From an uncultured Pseudomonadota bacterium (GTDB lineage: Bacteria > Myxococcota_A > Polyangia > HGW-17): 12,110 nt of DNA. The stretch lies in assembly GCA_938004375.1 (NCBI GenBank), contig CALKWH010000054.1, positions 1-12,110 of the forward strand. The letters run 5' to 3'. The first letter of the stretch is position 1. Each line of letters opens with the position of its first letter. Of this stretch, positions 5,314 through 12,056 are shown piece after piece. The translations under genes and the position numbers were made by a program. Below the pieces are notes generated by a model that was not told where the DNA came from, ran no database searches, and saw only the letters and a program-made list of their open reading frames with translations.

Positions 5314-7916
5314 TAGTACCGGATCTCCAGCGTGCCCAGGACGGTCCGGGGCGCGCCGGCGACGAAGTGCCGCGCAGGCAGGTTGGTCGACTGGTTTGGG
5401 TTCCACTGGGACACGAAGTTGTACTCCATGTCGTGCCAGCGGTCGTCGAGGACGTTGGTGGCCTCGAGCTTGAACGAGAACTCCCTCCAGGCCACCTGGG
5501 CCTGGAGGTCGACCAGGAACACGGGGTCCGACCACTGGGAGTAGGGCAGGGGGCGGCGGCTCAGGTAGGAGCTCCCCAGGCCAGCCGTCACCGAGACGGG
5601 GTGTCCGAGGACGTCGCCGAGGCGGCGGCTCCAGGAGACGTCCAGCCGGCCCACGTGGGTGGGCACGTACGGGACCAGGTCCCCCTTCTTCTCGCCCGGG
5701 GTCGGGTTCTCGGGGGTGGCCAGCGGCGGACCCAGCAGCACGGCCCGCGCGTAGGTCCACGAGGCCGCGACGGTCAACTCCCGCCAGGGGCGCGCGTGCA
5801 CCGAGAAGACCCCTCCGGTGCGGGAGGTGTCCCCGATGGGGTTGGCCCGCGCGGTGGTGGGATCGAAGGCGTAGTCCTGGTCGAGGTAGGTGTAAAACCC
5901 CGAGAGCCGGAACAGCGCCGTGCGCTCGCCCCAGGGTGCGAACTTCAGGCCGGCCTCCCAGCTGTCCACCTGGGTGAACGGGGCGCTCTCGCCCTCCTGA
6001 AGGGAGCGAGGCGGCGGGGAACGGAAGCCCTGGCCCCAGGCGGCGAAGGCGCGCAGCCGGTCCAGCGGCGTGATCAGCCGGTCGAAGGGCCCCGCCTCGG
6101 CCAGGACGCGGGGACCCAGATGGGTGCCGAAGGCGTCGCGCTTGTAGCCCAGCAGGTGGGCCTGTTCGGTGGGGACATTGTACTGCCGGTTGCCCAGCTC
6201 GTCGTTGATGAAGAAGGCCAGACCGTCGGCGCGGGCGCCGAGGTTCAGGCTGAACCAGGGGAAGAACCGGGTGGTGCTGCCCACGAAGGCGCCGGCGTGC
6301 AGCACGTTGACCTGGGCGTCCACGAGGTGACGCCAGATCATGTTCTGGGCGGGGTAGATCAGGTCCTCGCGCTGGGTGATCAGGCCCGAGCGCAACTGGA
6401 GCCCGGCAGTGTGCTCGGTGGAGAAACGTCCGAAAAGGCGCATCCGGCCGCTGAAGTACTGCAGGCGCGCGCCCAGCGTGTCGTCGAGGTTGGTCTGCAG
6501 GTGCAGATCCCCCGCGCCCCGTAGCCCGGGTTCGTCGGGGTACCACAGTAAAAAGCCCGACAGGTTCTGGCGGAGCATGGAGTCGGTGCGCAGCGCGTAC
6601 ACGGAGAACTCCCAGCGCTCGCCCTGATGGCAGATCGTGTGGGCCAGCTTGGCCGAGGCCTCGAGCCGGGAGAAGTACCCCGACTGGGCCCGGGCCGTTG
6701 GGTACGAGTAGGAGTCGAAATACCCGTAGGCGCCGCTCTGGTAGTCATCGAGGCGCAGCAGGCCGGGGAGCACGGAGCGCCCGGCGTAGCCGCCGGCGTG
6801 GAGGGTGAGGGTGGTGCGGGTTCCCAGCGTCAGGTGATAGCGGCCGATGGCCGAGATGCTGCGCGAGGCGCGGTTGCCGTCGCCGTAGCCGTCGGCGGAC
6901 TTGAGCGCGACGGCCAGGAACGTCTCGGGGTGGGACTCCCGGGGGGCGTGCAGGAACAGGAGGCGCTGGTGGCCGAAGCTGCCCAGGGTGAGCGCGAACC
7001 GGGTGCCGCGCGTGGTCACGCCGTAGCGGAAGTACCCGCTGCCGGCGACGGCGAAGTCGCCCTGCAGCGGGTCGAAGACCCCCTCGATCACGCTCAGCCC
7101 GGCCACGACCTCCGGGATCAGGAAGTGCATGTCCGCGTAGCCCTGGGCATGGAGGTGGCCCAGCAAATTGATGGGGACCTCGCCGGCCCAGAGCTCGAAG
7201 TCCTGCCCGTGCTCGGCGTTGAAGCCCCGCATGAACAGGGCGTTGGCGACGCCCTCGCCCTGGGGGTGTCCCACGTAGAAGCCGGGGACGGTGCGCAGCA
7301 TGTCCGCGGCCGTGGGTTGCGGGGCGGCGGCCAGGATCTTGCGGTCGATGATGAACGCGCCCACCACCGGAAGCTTCGGGATCTTGCGCACCCCGTGCAC
7401 CAGGATCTCGCCGTCCTTCAGGTCGTGGGGATCGAGGGGCTTGTCCGACTTGTCCGACTTGTCCGACTTGTCCGACTTGTCCGACTTGTCCGACTTGTCC
7501 GACTTCGGGCGCGCCCGGGGCGGGAACTCGAAGGGGACGGCGATGCGCGCCGCGAGTGGCCGTCCCTCATGGGTGGCCGGGTCGAAGGTCCACGCGGCCA
7601 CCGCCTCCATCGCGGCGAGGTCGAAGGCCTCGCCCCCCGACCGGGACACCTCGATCTCGGACACGGCGCCGTCGACGCCGACCAGGATTTTGAGCACCAC
7701 GGTCACGCCGGGAGGATCGGCGTATCCGTTCTCAGGGTATTTCGGCGCCAGCATGTGGCGCACCTTGGGGGGGACCACCTCGCTCTTTTTCACCGGCTTC
7801 ACCGCGATTTCCTCGTCCTCGGCGGGGGGCAAGGTGGCCGGTGGCGGCTCCTGGGCTACGGCCGGTAGAACCGCGAGGTGAAGGCCGATCATCCAAATCA
7901 GCAGTCTGTGTTTCAT
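5313..7916 (-). CDS. TonB-domain / TonB-dependent outer-membrane receptor fusion
   Basis: 867 residues. After a signal peptide (cut near AVA-Q, residue 21), a TonB C-terminal-type domain spans about 50-131: KYPENGYADPPGVTVVLKILVGVDGAVSEIEVSRSGG and AAMEAVAAWTFDPATHEGRPLAARIAVPFEF. A linker follows with seven SDK repeats (139-159). From about 165 comes a receptor plug (IPKLPVVGAFIIDRKILAAAPQPTAADMLRTVPGF; MRGFNAEHGQDFELWAGEVPINLLGHLHAQGYAD), then a 22-strand-type barrel ending in the Tyr-terminal IRY typical of outer-membrane insertion. The GHLHAQGYAD...FLIPE...GDFAVAGS plug segment is shared by a group of receptors of unassigned or metal-chelate substrates. Known TonB-receptor import uses a separate inner-membrane TonB, so the fused domain is the oddity. 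It is second in a four-gene operon, 74 bases after the His/Cys-rich gene. The Shine-Dalgarno sequence is poor (GACGGGTAAATAACG before ATG). Confidence 0.93.
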   Translation of the reverse strand: MKHRLLIWMIGLHLAVLPAVAQEPPPATLPPAEDEEIAVKPVKKSEVVPPKVRHMLAPKYPENGYADPPGVTVVLKILVGVDGAVSEIEVSRSGGEAFDLAAMEAVAAWTFDPATHEGRPLAARIAVPFEFPPRARPKSDKSDKSDKSDKSDKSDKSDKPLDPHDLKDGEILVHGVRKIPKLPVVGAFIIDRKILAAAPQPTAADMLRTVPGFYVGHPQGEGVANALFMRGFNAEHGQDFELWAGEVPINLLGHLHAQGYADMHFLIPEVVAGLSVIEGVFDPLQGDFAVAGSGYFRYGVTTRGTRFALTLGSFGHQRLLFLHAPRESHPETFLAVALKSADGYGDGNRASRSISAIGRYHLTLGTRTTLTLHAGGYAGRSVLPGLLRLDDYQSGAYGYFDSYSYPTARAQSGYFSRLEASAKLAHTICHQGERWEFSVYALRTDSMLRQNLSGFLLWYPDEPGLRGAGDLHLQTNLDDTLGARLQYFSGRMRLFGRFSTEHTAGLQLRSGLITQREDLIYPAQNMIWRHLVDAQVNVLHAGAFVGSTTRFFPWFSLNLGARADGLAFFINDELGNRQYNVPTEQAHLLGYKRDAFGTHLGPRVLAEAGPFDRLITPLDRLRAFAAWGQGFRSPPPRSLQEGESAPFTQVDSWEAGLKFAPWGERTALFRLSGFYTYLDQDYAFDPTTARANPIGDTSRTGGVFSVHARPWRELTVAASWTYARAVLLGPPLATPENPTPGEKKGDLVPYVPTHVGRLDVSWSRRLGDVLGHPVSVTAGLGSSYLSRRPLPYSQWSDPVFLVDLQAQVAWREFSFKLEATNVLDDRWHDMEYNFVSQWNPNQSTNLPARHFVAGAPRTVLGTLEIRY
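7440..7502 (-). repeat. Seven perfect copies of a 9-bp repeat (Ser-Asp-Lys linker)
   Basis: CTTGTCCGA on the plus strand is repeated seven times without a mismatch (codons TCG GAC AAG on the coding strand, residues 139-159). It separates the TonB domain from the receptor plug. Identical codons in every copy point to replication slippage, in-frame by construction. Confidence 0.97.
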
Positions 7917-7990
7917 CGTTATTTACCCGTCTTTCCGGCACCGCCTTTTGCGGGGACCGGCATCTATGTGTTTCGTTCGGCTGGTTCTGG

Positions 7991-8299
7991 TCAGGCCGGA
8001 GAGGACGGCGGGGAGGTGGTGGGTGCGCGCAGCCGCTGCCACCGGACGGACAGGCCGAAGGCGCCGGGCAGCTCGAAGGGGGTGCGCACGACGAGCTCGG
8101 AAGGGAGCTCACCGGTGTGGGGCGCGTCGAGCAGCGTCGCCGAGGCGCCCAGGACCTTGCAGACCGCGCAGTCGGCGTGACTCTCGAAGTCGTCGTGGTG
8201 ATGGTGCATGAAGCCGTGGACGGTGGACACCCAGAACGCGAGGGCCAAGAGAAGCATGGCGATGGTGCGGGGCGTGAATCGGATGGCCGGCGGCTTCAT
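7991..8299 (-). CDS. Small His/Cys-rich putative metal-binding membrane or exported protein
   Basis: 102 residues, first gene of the receptor operon. A basic N-terminus (MKPPAIRFTPR) leads into one hydrophobic segment (about 13-30), so it is either a signal peptide or a membrane anchor. Directly after come a His cluster (H28, H32-H35), D36, D37, H41 and CAVC (C44, C47), a plausible metal site on the periplasmic face. Layout resembles the short DUF2946-like proteins often found upstream of TonB receptors in metal-related operons, but the match is by pattern only. A Pro/Ser-rich C-terminus is probably disordered. The ATG at 8299 lies 6-8 bases from a good -10 box and has no Shine-Dalgarno sequence, consistent with leaderless translation; a longer reading from 8380 would start upstream of the promoter. 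It may bind or sense the transported metal, which is inferred. Confidence 0.75.
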   Translation of the reverse strand: MKPPAIRFTPRTIAMLLLALAFWVSTVHGFMHHHHDDFESHADCAVCKVLGASATLLDAPHTGELPSELVVRTPFELPGAFGLSVRWQRLRAPTTSPPSSPA

Positions 8300-8305
8300 G
8301 CAGGT

Positions 8306-8335
8306 AATATATAGTGATTTCCCCGGCAATTGCAA
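8306..8335 (-). promoter_or_regulatory. Promoter of the TonB-receptor operon, predicting a leaderless mRNA
   Basis: On the minus strand TTGCAA (8335-8330), then TATATA (8313-8308, spacer 16) or TATATT (8311-8306, spacer 18). The start point expected 7 bases on falls at 8299-8301, at or next to the ATG at 8299. Confidence 0.65.
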
Positions 8336-8358
8336 CGGCCGCGGAAACGTGGTATTTC
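8330..8358 (+). promoter_or_regulatory. Possible divergent promoter for the PHA-system-like gene
   Basis: The same TTGCAA (self-complementary) at 8330-8335, a 17-base spacer and TATTTC (8353-8358). The -10 match is weak (3/6). The start codon follows at 8383. Confidence 0.3.
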
Positions 8359-8370
8359 CCGCCTGCCGAC

Positions 8371-8377
8371 AAGGAGG
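8371..8377 (+). promoter_or_regulatory. Strong ribosome binding site AAGGAGG
   Basis: AAGGAGG lies 5 bases before the ATG at 8383 and fixes that start over an upstream in-frame ATT-rich extension. Confidence 0.9.
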
Positions 8378-8382
8378 CACCC

Positions 8383-8628
8383 ATGAGCAAGACCTTCACC
8401 ATCGAAGCCAAGGAACCCATCGAGACCCTGCTCGAGCGCGCCAAGGCCACGGCCGCCCGTCACAGCGCCACCCTCACCGGCGACACGAAGAAGGGCACCT
8501 TCGCCGGCAGCGGCGTGAAGGGCACCTACGAGACCGAGGGCTCCACCATCCATATCACCATCACCGACAAGCCCTTTGTGGCGCCGATGTCCATGGTCGA
8601 GAGCAAGATCCGCGAGTTCTTCAAGTAA
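8383..8628 (+). CDS. Small protein resembling the polyhydroxyalkanoic acid system family
   Basis: 81 residues, soluble, no signal peptide. It begins MSKTFTIEAKEPIETLLERAKATAARH and ends with a VESKIREFFK helix. The order (strand, helix, strands, a GTFAGSGVKGTYETEG hairpin, ITITDKPF strand, terminal helix) resembles the PF09650/TIGR02610 polyhydroxyalkanoic-acid-system family, small proteins of unsettled function often near PHA granule genes. No PHA synthase or phasin gene occurs in this window, so the context does not support a storage role. A perfect AAGGAGG ribosome binding site at 8371-8377 suggests strong translation. It is followed 28 bases later by a lipoprotein gene on the same strand, so cotranscription is likely. 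The family assignment is moderate; that it is a real gene is near certain. Confidence 0.75.
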   Translation: MSKTFTIEAKEPIETLLERAKATAARHSATLTGDTKKGTFAGSGVKGTYETEGSTIHITITDKPFVAPMSMVESKIREFFK

Positions 8629-8632
8629 TCGC

Positions 8633-8648
8633 CCGGGCCCGCGCCCGG
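8633..8648 (+). other. GC-rich hairpin between the small gene and the lipoprotein gene
   Basis: CCGGGC (8633-8638) and GCCCGG (8643-8648) form a perfect 6-bp stem around CCGC. It begins 5 bases after the stop at 8628 and ends 8 bases before the next ATG. There is no U-tract. It could reduce translation of the downstream gene or stabilise the upstream message. Confidence 0.5.
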
Positions 8649-8656
8649 TCCGCCCC

Positions 8657-10297
8657 ATGAAGCGATTTCTCTCCCTGCTGCTGCCGTTGTGGCTTTCGGC
8701 CTGCCTGCCGCAACGTCCCGTCCCGGTGCGTCCGGCCCCACCGCCGGTGACCGCCCGCCGGTCCCCGTGTCCCGGTGAGTTCGCCTGGCCCCGGTGGCAG
8801 GATCTGTTCGAGCGCTTCGCGGCCGATCGCCAGTACATGCACCGCTACCTGTTCAACGGCGACGAGGTGTGGCCGAAGAACATCGACTTCTGCGCCCGCG
8901 CCCGCAACAGCCTGCTGGATCTCGCCAACGGACCCGGGACCGCGCTGGAGCTGGGGCTGGCCGGCTCGGCATGGGAGAGCCTGATCTACACGGTCGCCTT
9001 CACCAACCCCTTCCACCGTCACGCGGACCCCGTCGAGGGCTCCGACTGGCTCTACGTGTGGCCGGTTGTCAGTGACATGTACCTCAACGACCTGCGTCGG
9101 TTGCTGGAACTTCAGGAGCAGGCGGAGAAGGCCGCCGAGCTGCCAAAGCACCTCGTCTTCCCGAAGATCCTGATCCAGGTCGCCCGCGAAGACTGGCCCG
9201 CCGCGGACGCGGCCGATCTGCAGGCCGCGTGGAACCGTCGCATGCTTGGGGCCCTGGTGCGCAAGCTCACGCGACAGGCGGCCACCATGGGGCTGTCCTT
9301 CCGGGGGTACGCGCTCGGGCGGGGGGCGGATCGTGCGGCCTTCTACCGGTGGCTCGACGATCAGCCGCCCGCCGATCGCCGCGCCGCGCTGCGGCAGTTC
9401 GCCGACACCCTCGGAAAGGCCGCCGCCGGGCGGGACCTGCTGTTCCCGGCCGAACGGGTTCGCACCGAGATGCAGCGCCTGTCGTATTTCCGGCTGCCGG
9501 GCTTCGCCGATCCCGTGAGCCCCGGCGTCGTGCGCATCCTGGCCGCCGAGAAGACCACCCCCGAGCTGGTCGCGGCCGTGGCGCGCCTGGACTATCTCAC
9601 CTCCGGGCGCTGGGAAGGTTCCCGTCCGCTCCCCGAGGGCTGGCCCGCGGATCGCGAGCTCTACATCTCCCTGCGCGCGGAGCTGGTGCGCTGGCAGGCC
9701 CGCGTCTCTCAGATCGCCGCCTCCGCGTCCCTCAAGCGCGTCATCTGGGAGCAGGCCACGCGGCGCCCCTTCGTGCTCTCGGGCAACGTCTTCTTCGCCA
9801 CCTCCCACCTCGAGGAGAGCAGCACCGGCTACACCCACGTCGGGCTGGTCCTCAACCTGCCATCGCGCCCGGGGCAACCCTGGCTGTTCGATCGCGTGCA
9901 GGCCTTCTTTTACGCCAACCCCGTGAAGGACCTGAAGAAGAGCGCGCTGGTGGAGCTCGTGGCGCCGTCGGTGTCGGTCGTCGCCCGACCGCGCCGCTAC
10001 GCAGCCCTGCCGTACCGTGTCCATGCGCCCATCCGGTTCGCCTCGGGCGCCTCGGATCAGGTCACGTTCTTCAACATGGTCACGGACTGGAAACCCCGGC
10101 TCCCCGCGGGCTACCTGCTCGGACCGGAATTTCTGTGGGGGGCGATCCACGTTCTTCCGCACCTTCCTCAGAACCAAGCCATGCTGCGCCGGTTCCAGTA
10201 CCTGCGGCACATCGGCGGCTATTCCTACATTGATTACCTGAACCTGCGTCCCTTGGCGGGGCAGGACGTCCACCTGATCGCGCGCTGCAAGGAATAG
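8657..10297 (+). CDS. Large lipoprotein of unknown function
   Basis: 546 residues. The signal peptide MKRFLSLLLPLWLSAC has a clear lipobox; lipidation at Cys16, +2 residue Leu, and a Pro-rich tether follows (RPVPVRPAPPPV). The rest is probably globular and largely helical in the first two thirds (for example LNDLRRLLELQEQAEKAAELP), then more strand-rich: GNVFFATSHLEESSTGYTHVGLVLNL, followed by FDRVQAFFYANPVKDLKKS. No domain or catalytic motif is recognisable to me. Aromatic and Trp-rich patches (SDWLYVWPVVSDMYLND) suggest a buried core or a sugar or peptide surface. The start at 8657 is set by the signal peptide; there is no Shine-Dalgarno sequence, only a GC-rich hairpin before it. Its stop is 4 bases from the convergent amidase stop. 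A long antisense open frame over it is a codon-bias shadow. It is a real gene of unknown role. Confidence 0.85.
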   Translation: MKRFLSLLLPLWLSACLPQRPVPVRPAPPPVTARRSPCPGEFAWPRWQDLFERFAADRQYMHRYLFNGDEVWPKNIDFCARARNSLLDLANGPGTALELGLAGSAWESLIYTVAFTNPFHRHADPVEGSDWLYVWPVVSDMYLNDLRRLLELQEQAEKAAELPKHLVFPKILIQVAREDWPAADAADLQAAWNRRMLGALVRKLTRQAATMGLSFRGYALGRGADRAAFYRWLDDQPPADRRAALRQFADTLGKAAAGRDLLFPAERVRTEMQRLSYFRLPGFADPVSPGVVRILAAEKTTPELVAAVARLDYLTSGRWEGSRPLPEGWPADRELYISLRAELVRWQARVSQIAASASLKRVIWEQATRRPFVLSGNVFFATSHLEESSTGYTHVGLVLNLPSRPGQPWLFDRVQAFFYANPVKDLKKSALVELVAPSVSVVARPRRYAALPYRVHAPIRFASGASDQVTFFNMVTDWKPRLPAGYLLGPEFLWGAIHVLPHLPQNQAMLRRFQYLRHIGGYSYIDYLNLRPLAGQDVHLIARCKE

Positions 10298-10301
10298 TAC
10301 G

Positions 10302-11843
10302 TCAGGCCGGATCCCAGAAATGGTTGCGCAGGGCGCCGCCCAGGGCTCGCTCGAGGCGGACCCCCGCAGCGAACAGAGCCCACTCCTGGCCCGGGAGCGT
10401 GGTGAGCTGGACGCCCACCGGCGTCCCCTGCTCCGAGAAGCCGCAGGGCACGACCAGCGCCGGGAGGCCGAAGGTGTTGGCTAGGGTGATGAAGGGCAGC
10501 AGGCGCTGGAAGGTCAGTTTCAGGCTGAAGATCCCGGCGTAGACTTCGCCGTGGGGCGGCGCCGGCTCGGGGTAGGCGGGTGACAGCAGGACTCCGCCGC
10601 CGGAAAGATGATGGTGGAGCCAGGCGAAGCCGGTCTCGAGATGCGCCTCGACCTCGCGACGTTCCCGGGGGCTGGGTGCGAACAGGAAGGCGCCCACCAG
10701 GCTCCAGGACAGGTAGCGATGCTGCTCGGTGGGCAGGCCGGCCAGGGATCTCGCGTAATCCAGGGCCGCGCGCAGCGGGTGTCCGGCGAGGCGCTCGTGG
10801 CGCGAGGGGTAGGCCAGCCGCGCGATGTCCCGGGCGCCGTCGAGGCTCATGATCCGCTGCCAGGCCATGGGGGTCTGTTCCAGGAAGGGCGGCACGCAAT
10901 CCTCCACCGCGTCGGCGTGGTCCGCGAGGGCGGCGGCGGCCCGGCGCAGGATCGCCTCCACGTCCGGGTGCAGTGCGGTGTGTCCGAAGCCGCCCGTGAC
11001 CAGCACGCGCCCCACGCGGTCCCGCTCGGAGAGCTCAGTTCCGTCCGGGTGCAAAAGCCGGGCCACGCGGCGGGCGTCTCGCACCGAGCGGGTCAGCGGG
11101 CCGTAGCCCAGCATGCGCGCCTGAAGGGTCTGCGCGGGATCGGGGGCGGGGAAGTGCCCGTCGTACGGGAAGGCCGCGGGGCCGGGTTTGTACCCCACCA
11201 CACCGCAGAAGGTCGACGGGATGCGGATCGAGCCGCCGATGTCGGAGCCCAGGCCGAAGACCGAGGCGCCGATGCTCACGGCCACGGCCTCGCCGCCCGA
11301 ACTGCCGCCGGTGGTGCGCAGCGGGTTCCACGGGTTGTTCGTGCGGCCGTACAACTGGTTGTCGGTCTCCTGGCAGAAGCACAGGGCCGGCGTGTTGGTC
11401 TTGCCCAGCACGATGGCTCCGGCCGCGCGCAGGCGGGCCACGGCGCCGGCATCGGTGTCGGCCACGTGGTCGCGGCGGTTCGCCATGCCGCCGGTGGTCT
11501 TCATGCCGGCGACGTCGAAGCTCTCCTTCACGGTGATGGGCACGCCGTCGAGCTCTCCGACAGGCTCACCCCTGGCCCAGCGGGCGTCGGCCTCGAAGGC
11601 CTCGGCCAGGGCGGCCTGGAAGCGGTCCTCCACGAGGAAGTTCAACTTGGGATTGGCGTGCTCGATCAACCGGATGCAGCGCTCGACGATCTGGGACGGA
11701 CGGTAAAGCCCGGTGCGGTAGGCGGCCAGGAGGGCGGTCGCGTCCAGGTCCAGAGGACCCGGGACGGCGTCGGCCGGCCGCGGCGGCGGTGTGAAGGCGG
11801 GGGCTGGGTCGTGCTGGGAGGTCTTCCGGGTCTTGCGGGCCAT
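10302..11843 (-). CDS. Amidase-signature family hydrolase (FAAH/GatA-like)
   Basis: 513 residues. The amidase-signature core is complete: Lys106 in VPITVKESFDVAG, Ser181 in TTGGSSGGEA, and the nucleophile Ser205 in GSDIGGSIRIPS, followed by GYKPG and GPLTRSVRD. Distances between the three (75 and 24 residues) equal those of mammalian fatty acid amide hydrolase as I remember them (Lys142, Ser217, Ser241). Such enzymes hydrolyse amides through a Ser-cisSer-Lys triad. There is no signal peptide, so it is cytoplasmic. The Lys/Pro-rich first 30 residues are probably disordered. It is not GatA of a GatCAB complex: no gatB or gatC adjoins it, though GatA could be encoded elsewhere. The substrate is unknown. 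The start at 11843 is chosen over 11867: GAGG lies 5 bases upstream, and the earlier ATG overlaps the proposed -10 box. Transcription runs leftwards into the convergent lipoprotein gene. Confidence 0.93.
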   Translation of the reverse strand: MARKTRKTSQHDPAPAFTPPPRPADAVPGPLDLDATALLAAYRTGLYRPSQIVERCIRLIEHANPKLNFLVEDRFQAALAEAFEADARWARGEPVGELDGVPITVKESFDVAGMKTTGGMANRRDHVADTDAGAVARLRAAGAIVLGKTNTPALCFCQETDNQLYGRTNNPWNPLRTTGGSSGGEAVAVSIGASVFGLGSDIGGSIRIPSTFCGVVGYKPGPAAFPYDGHFPAPDPAQTLQARMLGYGPLTRSVRDARRVARLLHPDGTELSERDRVGRVLVTGGFGHTALHPDVEAILRRAAAALADHADAVEDCVPPFLEQTPMAWQRIMSLDGARDIARLAYPSRHERLAGHPLRAALDYARSLAGLPTEQHRYLSWSLVGAFLFAPSPRERREVEAHLETGFAWLHHHLSGGGVLLSPAYPEPAPPHGEVYAGIFSLKLTFQRLLPFITLANTFGLPALVVPCGFSEQGTPVGVQLTTLPGQEWALFAAGVRLERALGGALRNHFWDPA

Positions 11844-11865
11844 GTGCGCCTCGTTTCGTACCTGC

Positions 11866-11895
11866 ATTCTTCCGCGATTTCGGGAAAAAACGCAA
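11866..11895 (-). promoter_or_regulatory. Candidate amidase promoter
   Basis: On the minus strand TTGCGT (11895-11890), an 18-base spacer and AAGAAT (11871-11866). The start would fall near 11859, giving a 16-base leader that contains the GAGG site. Both boxes are 4/6 matches. Confidence 0.4.
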
Positions 11896-11954
11896 TCCCG
11901 CCCGGCGACCGGCGACCGGGGGATCGGTCGCTTGCGGAATCATTCTGATTCCGC
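11881..11954. repeat. Cluster of three perfect short inverted repeats
   Basis: Arms: CGGGA (11881-11885)/TCCCG (11896-11900); GCGACCG (11912-11918)/CGGTCGC (11925-11931); GCGGAATC (11934-11941)/GATTCCGC (11947-11954). Two CGGCGAC direct repeats lie at 11903-11909 and 11910-11916, overlapping the second stem. They sit between divergent genes, upstream of the amidase and of the promoter at 11986. They may be operators or structured leaders. Confidence 0.75.
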
Positions 11955-11985
11955 TCGGTCGTACTTTTCCCGCTGCTTTTCCCGC

Positions 11986-12014
11986 TTGACACGTGTCGCA
12001 AACCTCTGTATATA
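11986..12014 (+). promoter_or_regulatory. Near-consensus promoter firing off the contig end
   Basis: TTGACA (11986-11991, perfect), 17-base spacer, TATATA (12009-12014). A 10-bp palindrome, GACACGTGTC (11988-11997), overlaps the -35 box and could be an operator. Expected start near 12021. The downstream gene lies outside the window, so its identity is unknown. Confidence 0.8.
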
Positions 12015-12027
12015 CCGGAGCCGCGAC

Positions 12028-12050
12028 GGGGTTCGCCCCTTTTGTGTTTT
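12028..12050 (+). terminator. Possible early attenuator: short stem-loop and U-rich stretch
   Basis: GGGG (12028-12031), TTCG loop, CCCC (12036-12039), then TTTTGTGTTTT (12040-12050). The stem has only 4 bp, weak for termination, and begins about 7 bases after the predicted transcription start. It could equally be part of a leader structure. Confidence 0.35.
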
Positions 12051-12056
12051 CGCGAT

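Noticed and set aside
4579..6546. 655-codon minus-strand open frame
   Set aside because: Only 4579-5301 is real (signal peptide, ribosome binding site). The remainder is out of frame over the receptor gene.
7440..7502. Possible CRISPR-like repeat array
   Set aside because: Tandem 9-bp units with no spacers, in-frame within a coding region.
6627..7868. Plus-strand open frame with LVR repeats
   Set aside because: Antisense of the receptor gene; the apparent repeat is only the complement of the SDK repeat.
7917..7990. Imperfect hairpin in the gap between the His/Cys-rich gene and the receptor
   Set aside because: The arms (CCGGT with GCCGG and short inner pairs) have mismatches and no U-tract; too weak to list as a terminator or attenuator.
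8621..10273. 550-codon minus-strand open frame
   Set aside because: Antisense shadow of the 546-residue lipoprotein; no signal, motif or ribosome binding site, and the plus-strand product has a convincing lipobox.
10608..11948. 446-codon plus-strand open frame
   Set aside because: Antisense shadow of the amidase, whose catalytic motifs are intact on the minus strand.
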